Source of the DNA: Reyranella massiliensis 521 | Lineage (GTDB): Bacteria > Pseudomonadota > Alphaproteobacteria > Reyranellales > Reyranellaceae | Direction of reading: 5' to 3' | DNA: 35,590 bases | NCBI GenBank assembly: GCA_945862125.1 | Contig: CAMAYC010000042.1 | Location: 1 to 35,590 of the forward strand | Part shown: positions 24,942 through 33,847 of the stretch, one piece after another | Position numbering within the stretch: the first letter of the stretch is position 1 | Layout: every line of letters begins with the position of its first letter | Translations under genes and position numbers: made by a program | Notes under the pieces: generated by a model | What the model was told of the DNA's origin: nothing | The model's input: only the letters and a program-made list of their open reading frames with translations | The model's database searches: none

Positions 24942-27900
24942 TCAGACCAGGCGGCGCAGTTCGGCCGTCGCGACCGACAGCATGGCGAGGTCGAGGGCAC
25001 CCGCCGCGGGCAGGTCTTCCTTCAGGATTCGATCGACCCGGTCGAGCGCCTGTTTGCGCGGCGCGCTCCAGCGCTGAAGCACTGCGTCTGGGTCGGCGGC
25101 GCCATCAGGGCCCGCCGCGCGCAATGCCGACGCCAGCAGGTCGGCATGCAGGGCGGCGATCTCGTCCTGCAGGGCAAGCGCTGCCTGCGCCGGCCACTGG
25201 CCATCGCGCGGCAGCTTTTGCGCTCCCGCCGCCAGGGTAGCGAGCGAGAGCCGTTCACCCAGGCGGAAATAGAGCCGGGTCGCCTCGCCGATGCTGCAAC
25301 CGCTGGCGTGGGCTGCCTGCATCAGGTCGCCCGCCGCGGCCAGCGTCTCGAGGGCGGCGGCCTGCCGCGCGGTATCGGCCGGGGCGCCCATCGCCTCGAA
25401 GGTGGCCGTGCGTTCGGCAAGCGCGGCGCTTTCCAGCGAGCCCACCAGTTCCGCCGGCAGGTCGCCCAGCGCCGCCACCGCAGCCCCGAGCTGCTCTGTC
25501 GCCGCCATCGTGTCGAGCGGCTGCGGCAGGCGGCGCAAGGTCCACTGCACGGCCCGCGTCACGAAGCGCTGCGAGGCCACCAGCATCCGGGTCTGCGCCT
25601 CGGCCTTGAGCGCCGCATCGAGCGCCTCGATGTCGGCCCACAGGTCGCGCAGCTTCCAGGCGTCGCGCACCACGGTGAAGGCGCGGGCGATCGCTGCTGC
25701 CGGCGCGCCGGTGCGGCCGGCGACATTGTGCACGAAGGTCGGGCCGCAGCGATTGACCAATGAATTCACGACCTGAAGCGTCGTGATCTCGCGCCGCAGC
25801 CGGTGCGCCTCGATCAGCGGCTCGTGTTGCTCGCGCAAAGCCGCCGGGAAGTAGCGCAGCAGCTCGGGCTCGAGCAGCGGATCGTCGGGCAGGTCCGACT
25901 CCAGGATCTCGTCGCTGAGGTCGAGCTTGGCATAGGCCAGCAGCACTGAGAGCTCGGGCCGCGTCAGATATTGTTTGGCGAGAGCACGCGCACGCATGGC
26001 GGCGGTGTCGGGCAGGAATTCGACGGCGCGATCCAGCCGGCCGTGACGCTCCAGGCTGCGCATCAGCCGCTCCAGCCGGTCGTGTTCCTCGCCGGCCATG
26101 GCCTCGCTGACGCTGACCGACTGGCTTTGCTGGTAGTTGTTGCGCAGCACGAGGGCCGCGACTTCGTCGGTCATCGAGAACAGCAGCGCATCGCGGTCGG
26201 CCACCTGCGTGCCGGTCGCGATCTTGATGTTGACCTCGTGGTCCGACGTGTCGACGCCGGCCGAATTGTCGAGCGCGTCGGTGTTGAGCCGCCGTCCCGC
26301 CAGCGCTGCTTCGATCCGGCCGCGCTGGGTGAAGCCCAGGTTGGCGCCCTCGCCGATCACCCGCGCACGGAGCTGGTCCGCGTTGACGCGGACCGGATCG
26401 TTGGTGCGGTCGCCGGCGTCGGCATGGCTTTCGCTCGACGCCTTCACATAGGTGCCGATGCCGCCGAAGTAGAGCAGGTCGACCGGCGCCGCCAGGATGG
26501 CGCGCATCAGCTCGACGGGAGTCGTGGCCGGCGCCTCGATCCCCAGCACCTGCCGCGCCTCGGCCGACAGCGCGATCGACTTGGCGGTGCGGTCGTAGAT
26601 TCCGCCGCCGGCCGACAGCAGCGATTTGTCGTAATCCATCCACGACGAACGCGGCAGCTCGAACAGCCGCCGCCGCTCGGCCAGGCTCGCGGCCGTGTCG
26701 GGCGAGGGATCGATGAAGATGTGGCGATGGTCGAAGGCCGCCACCAGCCTGATGTGCGGCGACAGCAGCATGCCGTTGCCGAACACGTCGCCCGACATGT
26801 CGCCCACGCCCGCCACCGTGAACGGCGTCGCCTGGATATCCTGGCCCAGCTCGCGGAAGTGACGCTTCACCGATTCCCAGGCGCCGCGGGCGGTGATGCC
26901 CATCTTCTTGTGGTCGTAGCCGGCCGAACCGCCCGAGGCGAAGGCATCGTCCAGCCAGAAGCCGTAGTCGCGCGCCAGAGCATTGGCGATGTCGGAGAAG
27001 CTCGCCGTGCCCTTGTCGGCGGCAACCACCAGATAGGGATCGTCGCCGTCGTGGCGCACGACGTTGGCCGGCGGCGTGATCCCCTCCTTGGTGTAGTTGT
27101 CGGTGAGATCGAGCAGGCCGCGGATCAGCGTCTGGTAGCAGGCGATGCCTTCGGCCTGGACCTGCTCGCGCGTGCCCCCCCCTCCTTGTGCATTGAGCGG
27201 TGGCCGCTTCACATAGAAGCCGCCCTTGGAGCCCACCGGCACGATGACGGCGTTCTTCACCATCTGCGTCTTCATCAGGCTGAGAACTTCGGTGCGGAAA
27301 TCCTCGCGCCGGTCTGACCAGCGGATGCCGCCGCGCGCCACTTTGCCGCCGCGCAGATGAATCCCTTCCATGCGCGGGCTGTAGACGAAGATTTCCACGA
27401 GTGGCCGTGGCGCTGGCAGCTCGTCGATGGCGCGGCTGTCGATTTTGATGGAAATCCAGTCCTTCGCCGCACCGTCCGCGGCGGCCTGCCAGAAATTGGT
27501 CCGGAGCGTGCAGCAGACGGCATTCAGGAATCGCCGCAGGATGCGGTCCTCGTCGAGCGTGCTGACGGCCCCCAGCGCCTTCGCGATGCTGGCCTCGATC
27601 TCCTCGCCGCGCGCCTTGCGGGCATCGGATCGCGCCTCGCCCAATGCCGGATCGAAGCGCGCACGGAAAAGATCGACCAGGCCACGGACGATCGCCGGAT
27701 AGGCCGCCAGCGTGCGTTCCATGTAGTCCTGGCTGAAGGGCACCCCGGCCTGCCGCAGGTACTTGGTATAGGTGCGCAGCACGGCGATCTCGCGCCAGTC
27801 GAGGCCGGCTCCCAGCACCAGGCGGTTGAGCCCGTCGTTCTCGAGCGCGCCCGCCCAGAGCTTCTTGATCGTCTCGATGAAGCGCGGTCCGGCCGACGCG

Positions 27901-29786
27901 AGATCGACGGCGGACTTGTCCGCCGTCTCGACGCGCAGCACCTGCATCGCCACGCCTTCGCTCGCGTCCTCGTTGTTTGGCGCGTGCAGCAGGAACGGCG
28001 CCTCGCTCAAGACACGCAGGCCGAGGTTCTCGGCCAGCGGCAGGATGTCGGACAGCGCGATCGGCTTGCGCGGATGAAACAGGCGGATGGCGAAACGGTG
28101 CGCCGGCAACCCTGCGCGGCGGCCGACCTCGACGTCGAACCCGGCGCCGGCCAGCATTTCCTGCAGCGGCTCGATGTCGGTGACGGCCTGCGTCGCATCG
28201 AAGGTCTCGCGATAGACCGGCGGAAACCACCCGCGCCAGCGGCGGGCGGCGGCGCGGCCCGCGGCATCGCCGAGTTCGGCCTGCAGTACCGTGCGCAACC
28301 GGTCGTTCCATGACGTCGCGGCATCCGCCAGCGACTGCTCGAGGGCGGCGAGATCGGGTGCGGGCCCATCGGGCCGGTTGAGCTTCACCGTGTAGAGCGC
28401 CTGGGCCAGCGCCGAATCGCTGCCGATCGAGGCGGAGACCGAGGTCGCCTTGCCGTCCCAGGCCTGTTCGAGGATCGCCGCGAAGCGCTCGCTCAGCGCC
28501 GCATCGAAACGTTCGCGCGGGGCGAACACCAGGTTGGCGGCGAAGCGGCCGACGGCGTCGCGGCGCGCGAACAGTGCCACGCGGCGGCGCTCTTGCAACT
28601 GCAGGATGCCCACCACCTGGTCGTAGAGCGTGTCCTCGTCGATCTGGAACAGCTCGTCGCGCGGGTAGGAATCGAGGATCGCCGTCAGCGTCTTGCCGTC
28701 GTGGCCGTTGGCATCGACGCCGGAGCGGCGCAGCACGCTGGCGACCCGGCCGCGCAGCAGCGGCACGTCGGCCACCATCGCGTGATAGGCGGCCGACGTG
28801 AACAGGCCGGCGAGCCGCCGCTCGCCGGTGACGCGGCCGTCGGCGTCGTAGGTTTTCACGATCACGCAATCCATCGGCCCGCTGCGATGGACCAGCGATG
28901 GCCGGTCGGTCTTCACGACCAGAATGTTGTCGGCACTGCGGGCAAAGCGCGCCATCGCCTCGCCGCCACCCAGGCCCGCCTCGAACAGCCGCATCTGATC
29001 GCGGTGCAGGATGCCCAGCGCCGAGCCCTGGATCAGCTCGTAGCGCAGGCCGCCCGGCTGCAATGCATCGTCGACGTAGCGGTAGCGGCGATGGCCCAGG
29101 AAGGTGAAGTGACCGGCCTCCAGCCACTGCAGGAAATCCTCGTACTCCTCGAAGTTCTGCGAGCGGCCGGGCGAAAGATCGGCGATGGCGTCGAGGCAGG
29201 CCTGGCGCATCGGCCGCCAGTCGTCGACCGCGAGGCGCACCTCGGCCAGCACGCGCGCGAGCGCCGAGGCGAGCTCGTCGAGCTGGCCGGCCCCGGCCTG
29301 GCGGTCGATCTCGATGTGCATCATCGATTCGAGCCGGCTCCGCTCTCCGGTATCGGGCCCGAAGTCGAGCAGGTCGCCGTCGAGGTCGCGGCGCACCGCC
29401 AGCACCGGATGGGCCAGCAGATGGACGGCGATCTCGCGGCGATTGAGTTCGTTGGCGATCGAATCGACCAGGAACGGCATGTCGTCGTTCACGACGTGGA
29501 TCACCGTGTGCCGGCTCTCGAAGCCGTGGCTGGCCTCGGTCGGGTCAAACACCCGGATCTTGGCGATGCCGGGCAGGCGGCGCCGGGCGAAAGCCAGCAG
29601 GGAGAGGGCGGCGGCGGCGCGTTGCGCGGCCGGGGCGGCGGCCAGATCCTTGTCGGCGACGCGCTCGAACAGCCGCCGCGCGAAGGCGCCGCCGGCGTCG
29701 CCGCCCCCGTTGTCACCGCCCATCTGGAGGGCGGCGACGCCGATGGCATCCAGACCGTAAAGCCGCGGCGCCGGTGCGATGGCCAT
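24942..29786 (-). CDS. gdh2: NAD-specific glutamate dehydrogenase (large GDH class)
   Basis: This 1,614-residue enzyme oxidatively deaminates glutamate to 2-oxoglutarate and ammonia with NAD and feeds the TCA cycle. The length fits the roughly 180-kDa bacterial class. The N-terminal ACT-like domain region includes FLVDSIANELNRREI. The catalytic part near residues 815-850 has GGIRWSDRREDFRTEV and VPVGSKGGFYVKR with the conserved lysines. Nucleotide-binding motifs such as GVGDMSGDVFGNGM follow. The ATG at 29786 has a weak upstream site (TGAGGGGAAA). The gene ends 28 bp from the secreted-peptide gene on the opposite strand. A run of eight G on the coding strand (27175-27182) sits in a Gly-rich loop, GGGGT. 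Confidence 0.96.
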   Translation of the reverse strand: MAIAPAPRLYGLDAIGVAALQMGGDNGGGDAGGAFARRLFERVADKDLAAAPAAQRAAAALSLLAFARRRLPGIAKIRVFDPTEASHGFESRHTVIHVVNDDMPFLVDSIANELNRREIAVHLLAHPVLAVRRDLDGDLLDFGPDTGERSRLESMMHIEIDRQAGAGQLDELASALARVLAEVRLAVDDWRPMRQACLDAIADLSPGRSQNFEEYEDFLQWLEAGHFTFLGHRRYRYVDDALQPGGLRYELIQGSALGILHRDQMRLFEAGLGGGEAMARFARSADNILVVKTDRPSLVHRSGPMDCVIVKTYDADGRVTGERRLAGLFTSAAYHAMVADVPLLRGRVASVLRRSGVDANGHDGKTLTAILDSYPRDELFQIDEDTLYDQVVGILQLQERRRVALFARRDAVGRFAANLVFAPRERFDAALSERFAAILEQAWDGKATSVSASIGSDSALAQALYTVKLNRPDGPAPDLAALEQSLADAATSWNDRLRTVLQAELGDAAGRAAARRWRGWFPPVYRETFDATQAVTDIEPLQEMLAGAGFDVEVGRRAGLPAHRFAIRLFHPRKPIALSDILPLAENLGLRVLSEAPFLLHAPNNEDASEGVAMQVLRVETADKSAVDLASAGPRFIETIKKLWAGALENDGLNRLVLGAGLDWREIAVLRTYTKYLRQAGVPFSQDYMERTLAAYPAIVRGLVDLFRARFDPALGEARSDARKARGEEIEASIAKALGAVSTLDEDRILRRFLNAVCCTLRTNFWQAAADGAAKDWISIKIDSRAIDELPAPRPLVEIFVYSPRMEGIHLRGGKVARGGIRWSDRREDFRTEVLSLMKTQMVKNAVIVPVGSKGGFYVKRPPLNAQGGGGTREQVQAEGIACYQTLIRGLLDLTDNYTKEGITPPANVVRHDGDDPYLVVAADKGTASFSDIANALARDYGFWLDDAFASGGSAGYDHKKMGITARGAWESVKRHFRELGQDIQATPFTVAGVGDMSGDVFGNGMLLSPHIRLVAAFDHRHIFIDPSPDTAASLAERRRLFELPRSSWMDYDKSLLSAGGGIYDRTAKSIALSAEARQVLGIEAPATTPVELMRAILAAPVDLLYFGGIGTYVKASSESHADAGDRTNDPVRVNADQLRARVIGEGANLGFTQRGRIEAALAGRRLNTDALDNSAGVDTSDHEVNIKIATGTQVADRDALLFSMTDEVAALVLRNNYQQSQSVSVSEAMAGEEHDRLERLMRSLERHGRLDRAVEFLPDTAAMRARALAKQYLTRPELSVLLAYAKLDLSDEILESDLPDDPLLEPELLRYFPAALREQHEPLIEAHRLRREITTLQVVNSLVNRCGPTFVHNVAGRTGAPAAAIARAFTVVRDAWKLRDLWADIEALDAALKAEAQTRMLVASQRFVTRAVQWTLRRLPQPLDTMAATEQLGAAVAALGDLPAELVGSLESAALAERTATFEAMGAPADTARQAAALETLAAAGDLMQAAHASGCSIGEATRLYFRLGERLSLATLAAGAQKLPRDGQWPAQAALALQDEIAALHADLLASALRAAGPDGAADPDAVLQRWSAPRKQALDRVDRILKEDLPAAGALDLAMLSVATAELRRLV

Positions 29787-30244
29787 ATCTTGTGTTTCCC
29801 CTCAGGACGGCCGTTGGCTCAGCCGGATGTTAACGCGCACCGTGACAATATGACGACGATCAGCCTGTGAGGCCGAAAGTGCTTATCGTATCTCGCGTTT
29901 CGCACCCTGCCCCGGCGCGGGCGAGCCGATTCTCTGGCGTTTCTGTTTCCAGCCCACGGAATCCGTGGCAAAGCGCGTTTTGTTCTCATGCTATGCTGCA
30001 CTTGCGAAGGTTCGTGGACGCCCGGAAAAACAAAATTTCAAAGCCTATTTTATTCATTATTTACAGACAGTTAACCAACCATTCTTGAGATTCACAGACG
30101 GAGAATAAATTTCGCGATGACAGCCGGCACAGGTGCCGTATCATCTATCCATAGTGGGAGGCGCCGAACGGCTCCCCACATCTAGGTGTCTTCCACAGGG
30201 TGTTCTATCCACAGCTGTGGACAAAAAGAAAATGGGGGCCACAA
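29787..30244. other. Long regulatory region between gdh2 and nrdA
   Basis: This 458-bp stretch holds the divergent promoters of gdh2 (minus) and nrdA (plus) and no convincing gene. It contains a 15-bp perfect palindrome CCACGGA-A-TCCGTGG (29954-29968) and an AT-rich part from about 30025 to 30118. Further on there is a small hairpin CGGCAC-AG-GTGCCG (30125-30138) and DnaA-box-like sites. Three GANTC sites (29928, 29959, 30089), the recognition sequence of the alphaproteobacterial CcrM methylase, lie within 165 bp. A 22-codon frame (30117-30185) has no support. Confidence 0.6.
30145..30224. promoter_or_regulatory. Cluster of DnaA-box-like sites upstream of nrdA
   Basis: Compared with the DnaA box TTATCCACA, there are CTATCCACA (30205-30213, one mismatch) and, in reverse, TGTGGACAA (30216-30224, one mismatch). 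TCTTCCACA (30189-30197) and CTATCCATA (30145-30153) each have two mismatches. The two best sites form one palindrome, TCCACAGCTGTGGA. DnaA control of nrdAB is known in E. coli, so direct regulation of this operon is plausible. Confidence 0.5.
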
Positions 30245-32134
30245 GTGTTTGATGTCGTTCAAATTCGCAGCGGTGCCCGGGTTGTTACCGATTCCTCGCG
30301 GGACGCCCGGCTGACAGCTTTCGGCAAGGCCACTCTCACCGACCGTTATCTCCTGCCCGGCGAAAGCTATCAGGACATGTTCGCGCGCGTCGCCTCGGCC
30401 TATGCCGACGACGACGGCCATGCCCAGCGGCTCTACGACTACATCAGCAATCTCTGGTTCATGCCGGCGACCCCCGTGCTCAGCAACGGCGGCACCAGCC
30501 GTGGCCTGCCGATCTCCTGCTTCCTGAACGAGGCCAACGACAGCCTCGAAGGCATCGTGGGCCTCTGGAACGAGAACGTGTGGCTGGCGGCCCGTGGCGG
30601 CGGCATCGGCTCCTACTGGGGCAATCTGCGTTCGATCGGCGAAAAGGTCGGCATGAACGGCAAGACCTCGGGCGTGGTGCCGTTCATCCGCGTGATGGAC
30701 TCGCTCACCCTCGCCATCAGCCAGGGCTCGCTGCGCCGCGGATCGGCGGCCTGCTACCTGCCGGTCAACCATCCCGAGATCGAGGAATTCATCGAGATCC
30801 GTCGCCCGACCGGCGGCGATCCCAACCGCAAGGCGCTCAATCTCCACCACGGGCTTCTCATCTCCGACGCCTTCATGCGCGCGGTCGAGAACGACGAAGA
30901 GTGGGCGCTGGTGTCGCCGAAGGACGGCGCGGTGCAGCGCAAGGTCTCGGCCCGTGCGCTCTGGATCCGGATCCTGACGGCGCGCATCGAGACCGGCGAG
31001 CCCTACCTGGTGTTCGTCGATCACGTGAACAACGCCCGGCCCGAGCACCACAAGCTCGCGGGCCTCGAGGTCAAGACCTCGAACCTGTGCAGCGAGATCA
31101 CGCTGCCGACCGGCATCGACCATCACGGCAAGCAGCGCACCGCAGTCTGCTGCCTGAGTTCTCTCAATCTCGAGACCTATCTCGAGTGGCACGAGCATCC
31201 GACCTTCATCGAGGACGTGATGCGCTTCCTCGACAATGTGCTGCAGAGCTTCATCGACACCGCCGGCTCCGACTTTGCCCGCGCCACCTATGCCGCCATG
31301 CGCGAGCGTTCGGTCGGCCTCGGCGTCATGGGCTTCCACTCGTTCCTGCAGCTGAACGGGATCCCGCTCGAGTCGGTGATGGCCAAGGTGTGGAACAAGA
31401 AGATGTTCAAGCACATCCGCGGCCAGTGCGACGACGCGTCGAAGACGCTCGGCCGCGAGCGCGGCCCCTGCCCCGATGCCGCCGACTTCGGCTTCGAGGA
31501 CCGCTTCTCCAACAAGCTGGCGATCGCGCCGACCGCGTCGATCTCGATCATCTGCGGCGGCGCCTCGCCCGGCATCGAGCCGTCGGCGGCCAATGTCTAC
31601 AACCACAAGACCCTTTCGGGCTCGTTCGTGGTGCGCAACCCGTACCTCGAGAAGATCCTCGAGCAGAAGGGCCGCAACGACGAGGACACCTGGACCACCA
31701 TCACCACCAGCCAGGGTTCGGTGAAGGATCTCGACTGCCTCGACGACCATGAGAAGGCGGTGTTCAAGACCGCCTTCGAGATCGACCAGCGCTGGCTGGT
31801 CGAGCATGCCGCCGACCGCACGCCCTACATCTGCCAGAGCCAGTCGCTCAACATCTTCCTGCCGGCCGACGTCCATAAGCGCGACCTGCACCAGATCCAC
31901 ATGATGGCCTGGAAGCGCGGCGTGAAGAGCCTCTACTACTGCCGCTCGCTCTCCATCCAGCGCGCCGAGGCCGTCTCGGGCGATGCCATGGCCGACCAGC
32001 TGGGCGATCACGCGATGGGAACGCCGACGCGGGAGGAGGGCGCCGAAGCGCCGCTGCCGTTCGTCGGCAACAAGATCTCCCAGCCCGGCATCGCGCAGAC
32101 CAACGACTACGAAGAGTGCCTTAGCTGCCAGTAG
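30245..32134 (+). CDS. nrdA: Ribonucleotide reductase large subunit, class Ia, without ATP-cone
   Basis: This 629-residue subunit reduces ribonucleoside diphosphates. Active-site Cys of PISCF (about residue 92), the NLCSE radical-site motif (Cys282), Cys302/303 in CCLSSLNL, the radical-transfer pair Tyr564-Tyr565 in SLYYCRS and the C-terminal CLSCQ redox pair are all present. The length and the direct start in the catalytic region show that the N-terminal ATP-cone, the overall activity switch, is missing. I chose GTG 30245 because GGGGG lies about 7 bp upstream. The frame stays open to GTG 30200, but that part overlaps the DnaA-like sites. nrdB follows after 84 bp. Confidence 0.93.
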   Translation: MFDVVQIRSGARVVTDSSRDARLTAFGKATLTDRYLLPGESYQDMFARVASAYADDDGHAQRLYDYISNLWFMPATPVLSNGGTSRGLPISCFLNEANDSLEGIVGLWNENVWLAARGGGIGSYWGNLRSIGEKVGMNGKTSGVVPFIRVMDSLTLAISQGSLRRGSAACYLPVNHPEIEEFIEIRRPTGGDPNRKALNLHHGLLISDAFMRAVENDEEWALVSPKDGAVQRKVSARALWIRILTARIETGEPYLVFVDHVNNARPEHHKLAGLEVKTSNLCSEITLPTGIDHHGKQRTAVCCLSSLNLETYLEWHEHPTFIEDVMRFLDNVLQSFIDTAGSDFARATYAAMRERSVGLGVMGFHSFLQLNGIPLESVMAKVWNKKMFKHIRGQCDDASKTLGRERGPCPDAADFGFEDRFSNKLAIAPTASISIICGGASPGIEPSAANVYNHKTLSGSFVVRNPYLEKILEQKGRNDEDTWTTITTSQGSVKDLDCLDDHEKAVFKTAFEIDQRWLVEHAADRTPYICQSQSLNIFLPADVHKRDLHQIHMMAWKRGVKSLYYCRSLSIQRAEAVSGDAMADQLGDHAMGTPTREEGAEAPLPFVGNKISQPGIAQTNDYEECLSCQ

Positions 32135-32144
32135 CCTCGCGTAA

Positions 32145-32190
32145 CCCTCGTCGCGCCGGCCGCAGTTGCCGGGCGCGACGGGGGTTTTTT
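32145..32190 (+). terminator. Intrinsic terminator between nrdA and nrdB
   Basis: A stem pairs 32145-32157 with 32172-32184 (core CGTCGCGCC with GGCGCGACG, extended by four pairs including one T-G). It has a small inner GGC/GCC helix and a CGCAGTT loop. Six T follow at 32185-32190. The shape is a textbook Rho-independent terminator, 10 bp after the nrdA stop and 28 bp before the nrdB ATG. It may set a lower level of nrdB by read-through. Confidence 0.85.
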
Positions 32191-32218
32191 CGCTTCACCG
32201 CCTGACCGGTCCAATGCC

Positions 32219-33181
32219 ATGTCCCTTCTCGACTCCAAGCCGATCTACAAGCCCTTCCACTATCCCTGGGCCTACGATGCCTGGCTGACGCAGCAGCGCA
32301 TCCATTGGCTGCCGGAGGAAGTGCCGCTGGCCGACGATGTGAAGGACTGGCGCAACCGGCTGACGGATACCGAGCGCAACCTGCTGACGCAGATCTTCCG
32401 CTTCTTCACCCAGGCCGACGTCGAGGTGAACAACTGCTACATGAAGCACTACTCCCGGGTCTTCAAACCCACGGAAGTGCAGATGATGCTGGCCGCCTTC
32501 TCCTCGATGGAGACGGTTCACATCGCCGCCTACAGCCACCTGCTCGACACCATCGGCATGCCGGAAACGGAGTACTCGGTCTTCCTCACCGTCAAGGAGA
32601 TGAAGGACAAGTACGACTACATGCAGGGCTTCAACGTCGACTCGAAGGCCGACATTGCGAAGACCCTGGCCGTGTTCGGCGCCTTCACCGAGGGTCTGCA
32701 GCTCTTCGCCAGCTTCGCGATGCTCATGAACTTCCCGCGCTTCAACAAGATGAAGGGCATGGGCCAGATCGTGACTTGGTCGGTGCGCGACGAGACGCTG
32801 CACTGCAATTCGATCATTCGCCTGTTCCGCACCTTCATCCAGGAGAACCCCGAGGTCTGGACCGAGGCGCTGCAGCGCGAGCTCTACGTCGCCTGCTCGA
32901 CCATCGTCGACCACGAGGACGCCTTCGTCGATCTCGCCTTCGAGATGGGCGGCATCGAGGGCATGACCGCGACCGACGTGAAGCGCTACATCCGCTTCAT
33001 CGCCGACCGCCGCCTGCAGCAGCTCACCCTGCAGCCGATCTACCGCCAGGACGCGAAGAACCCGCTGCCGTGGATGGACCAGATGCTGGGCGCCATCGAG
33101 CACACCAACTTCTTCGAGAACCGCTCGACCGAATACTCAAAGGCTTCCACGCGCGGCACCTGGGAAGAGGCGTTCGGCTAA
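32219..33181 (+). CDS. nrdB: Ribonucleotide reductase small subunit, class Ia
   Basis: This 320-residue protein holds the diiron-tyrosyl radical. The metal ligands fit Asp67, Glu98 and His101 (METVHIAAY), then Glu158 (FTEGL), Glu192 and His195 (DETLH). The radical Tyr lies at residue 105, at the spacing seen in E. coli (His+4), so the enzyme is class Ia-like rather than a Phe-containing variant. The ATG at 32219 has no strong ribosome site. It pairs with nrdA despite the terminator between them. Confidence 0.96.
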   Translation: MSLLDSKPIYKPFHYPWAYDAWLTQQRIHWLPEEVPLADDVKDWRNRLTDTERNLLTQIFRFFTQADVEVNNCYMKHYSRVFKPTEVQMMLAAFSSMETVHIAAYSHLLDTIGMPETEYSVFLTVKEMKDKYDYMQGFNVDSKADIAKTLAVFGAFTEGLQLFASFAMLMNFPRFNKMKGMGQIVTWSVRDETLHCNSIIRLFRTFIQENPEVWTEALQRELYVACSTIVDHEDAFVDLAFEMGGIEGMTATDVKRYIRFIADRRLQQLTLQPIYRQDAKNPLPWMDQMLGAIEHTNFFENRSTEYSKASTRGTWEEAFG

Positions 33182-33194
33182 GGCTCGCTCATTT

Positions 33195-33246
33195 CCTCCC
33201 CGGCGAAGCTGGGGAGGTGTCGACATCTTATGTCGACGGAGGGGTC
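33195..33246 (+). repeat. Composite palindromic repeat, left copy
   Basis: The element has two hairpins. The first is CCTCCCC (33195-33201) with GGGGAGG (33211-33217). The second is GTCGACAT-CTT-ATGTCGAC (33219-33237). GGAGGGGTC follows. A second copy lies at 33892-33951 in opposite orientation. It sits 13 bp after nrdB and may also end nrdB transcription. It resembles a small dispersed palindromic repeat; family and copy number are unknown from this window alone. Confidence 0.75.
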
Positions 33247-33262
33247 AGAAGCTCTGTTCTGT

Positions 33263-33559
33263 CTACACGCCAGTCCAATTCTGACCGCCGTAGTAGAGGC
33301 GAAGAATGGTCACTTCGGTGTTGGAGACGGTGAAGGCAATCGCCACTCGCCGTTCGAAGCCGACAATGCGCAACCCGCCGCGAATGTCATCGCGACGTTG
33401 GCCTCGCTCGCCGGCGAGCTCGAAGCCGGCACAGTAGGTTTCAAGGCGCTCGATGTAGTTCAACGCGACGTCGATGCCGGCACGTTCGGCGATCCAGTCA
33501 CCCAGACGAAGAAGATCACTTCGTGCTTCAGGCGCGAAAGCAACGGCGCGACGTCTCAA
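33263..33559 (-). CDS. parE: ParE/RelE-type toxin
   Basis: This 98-residue protein has the RelE/ParE fold pattern. It starts MRRRAVAFAPEARSDLLRLG, continues with an amphipathic helix pair (YIERLETYCAGFE), and ends in the strand VTILRLYYGGQNW. ParE toxins poison gyrase and RelE toxins cut mRNA; the N-terminal sequence favours ParE. It starts with TTG, overlapping the antitoxin stop by 4 bp, so the two are coupled. It is probably a functional type II toxin gene, since the frame is intact. Its end lies 17 bp from the left repeat. Confidence 0.82.
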   Translation of the reverse strand: MRRRAVAFAPEARSDLLRLGDWIAERAGIDVALNYIERLETYCAGFELAGERGQRRDDIRGGLRIVGFERRVAIAFTVSNTEVTILRLYYGGQNWTGV

Positions 33560-33837
33560 CGGCGCGCCTTGCCTTTCGAGGCATAGCGGGCGCGAGCTTC
33601 GGAGAAGACGGATTTGGCCGAAAGCTTGCGCTCGGGATTTGCCTTCATCGCGTCATAGACGGGTGCCACCTCGTCCTGCAGCCAGCGTTCGACCGCGGCG
33701 TCGCGCTCCTGCAGGGCACGTAGACCTGCCCTGATCACTTCGGAGCTCGTGGCATAGGCGCCGGAATCGACCTTCGCATCGATGTACGCCGCCTGCTCGG
33801 TCGGAAGACTAAAGGTGCGCTTGGAAACCTTGGCCAT
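33556..33837 (-). CDS. parD: ParD-type ribbon-helix-helix antitoxin
   Basis: This 93-residue protein starts MAKVSKRTFSLPTEQAAYID, the ribbon part of a ribbon-helix-helix DNA-binding domain. It continues with SSEVIRAGLRALQERD, typical of ParD/CopG. The C-terminal half should wrap the toxin. The ATG at 33837 has AGAGGA upstream; a TTG two codons earlier is less likely. It is the first gene of the pair, and its promoter carries a perfect inverted repeat (33848-33870) suited to autorepression. Confidence 0.88.
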   Translation of the reverse strand: MAKVSKRTFSLPTEQAAYIDAKVDSGAYATSSEVIRAGLRALQERDAAVERWLQDEVAPVYDAMKANPERKLSAKSVFSEARARYASKGKARR

Positions 33838-33847
33838 AAGCAATCCT

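Noticed and set aside
25255..29127. 1,290-codon frame on the same strand as gdh2
   Set aside because: It is an alternate-frame shadow of the large dehydrogenase gene. Its translation is Arg/Ala/Pro-rich with no domain.
30117..30185. 22-codon frame upstream of nrdA as a leader peptide
   Set aside because: The nearest GGAG is 14 or more bases away, and the peptide has no attenuator-type codons or hairpin that would fit.
30200..30244. Alternative GTG start of nrdA at 30200
   Set aside because: The extra 15 residues are encoded by DnaA-box-like DNA and match no NrdA family sequence. A G-rich site precedes GTG 30245.
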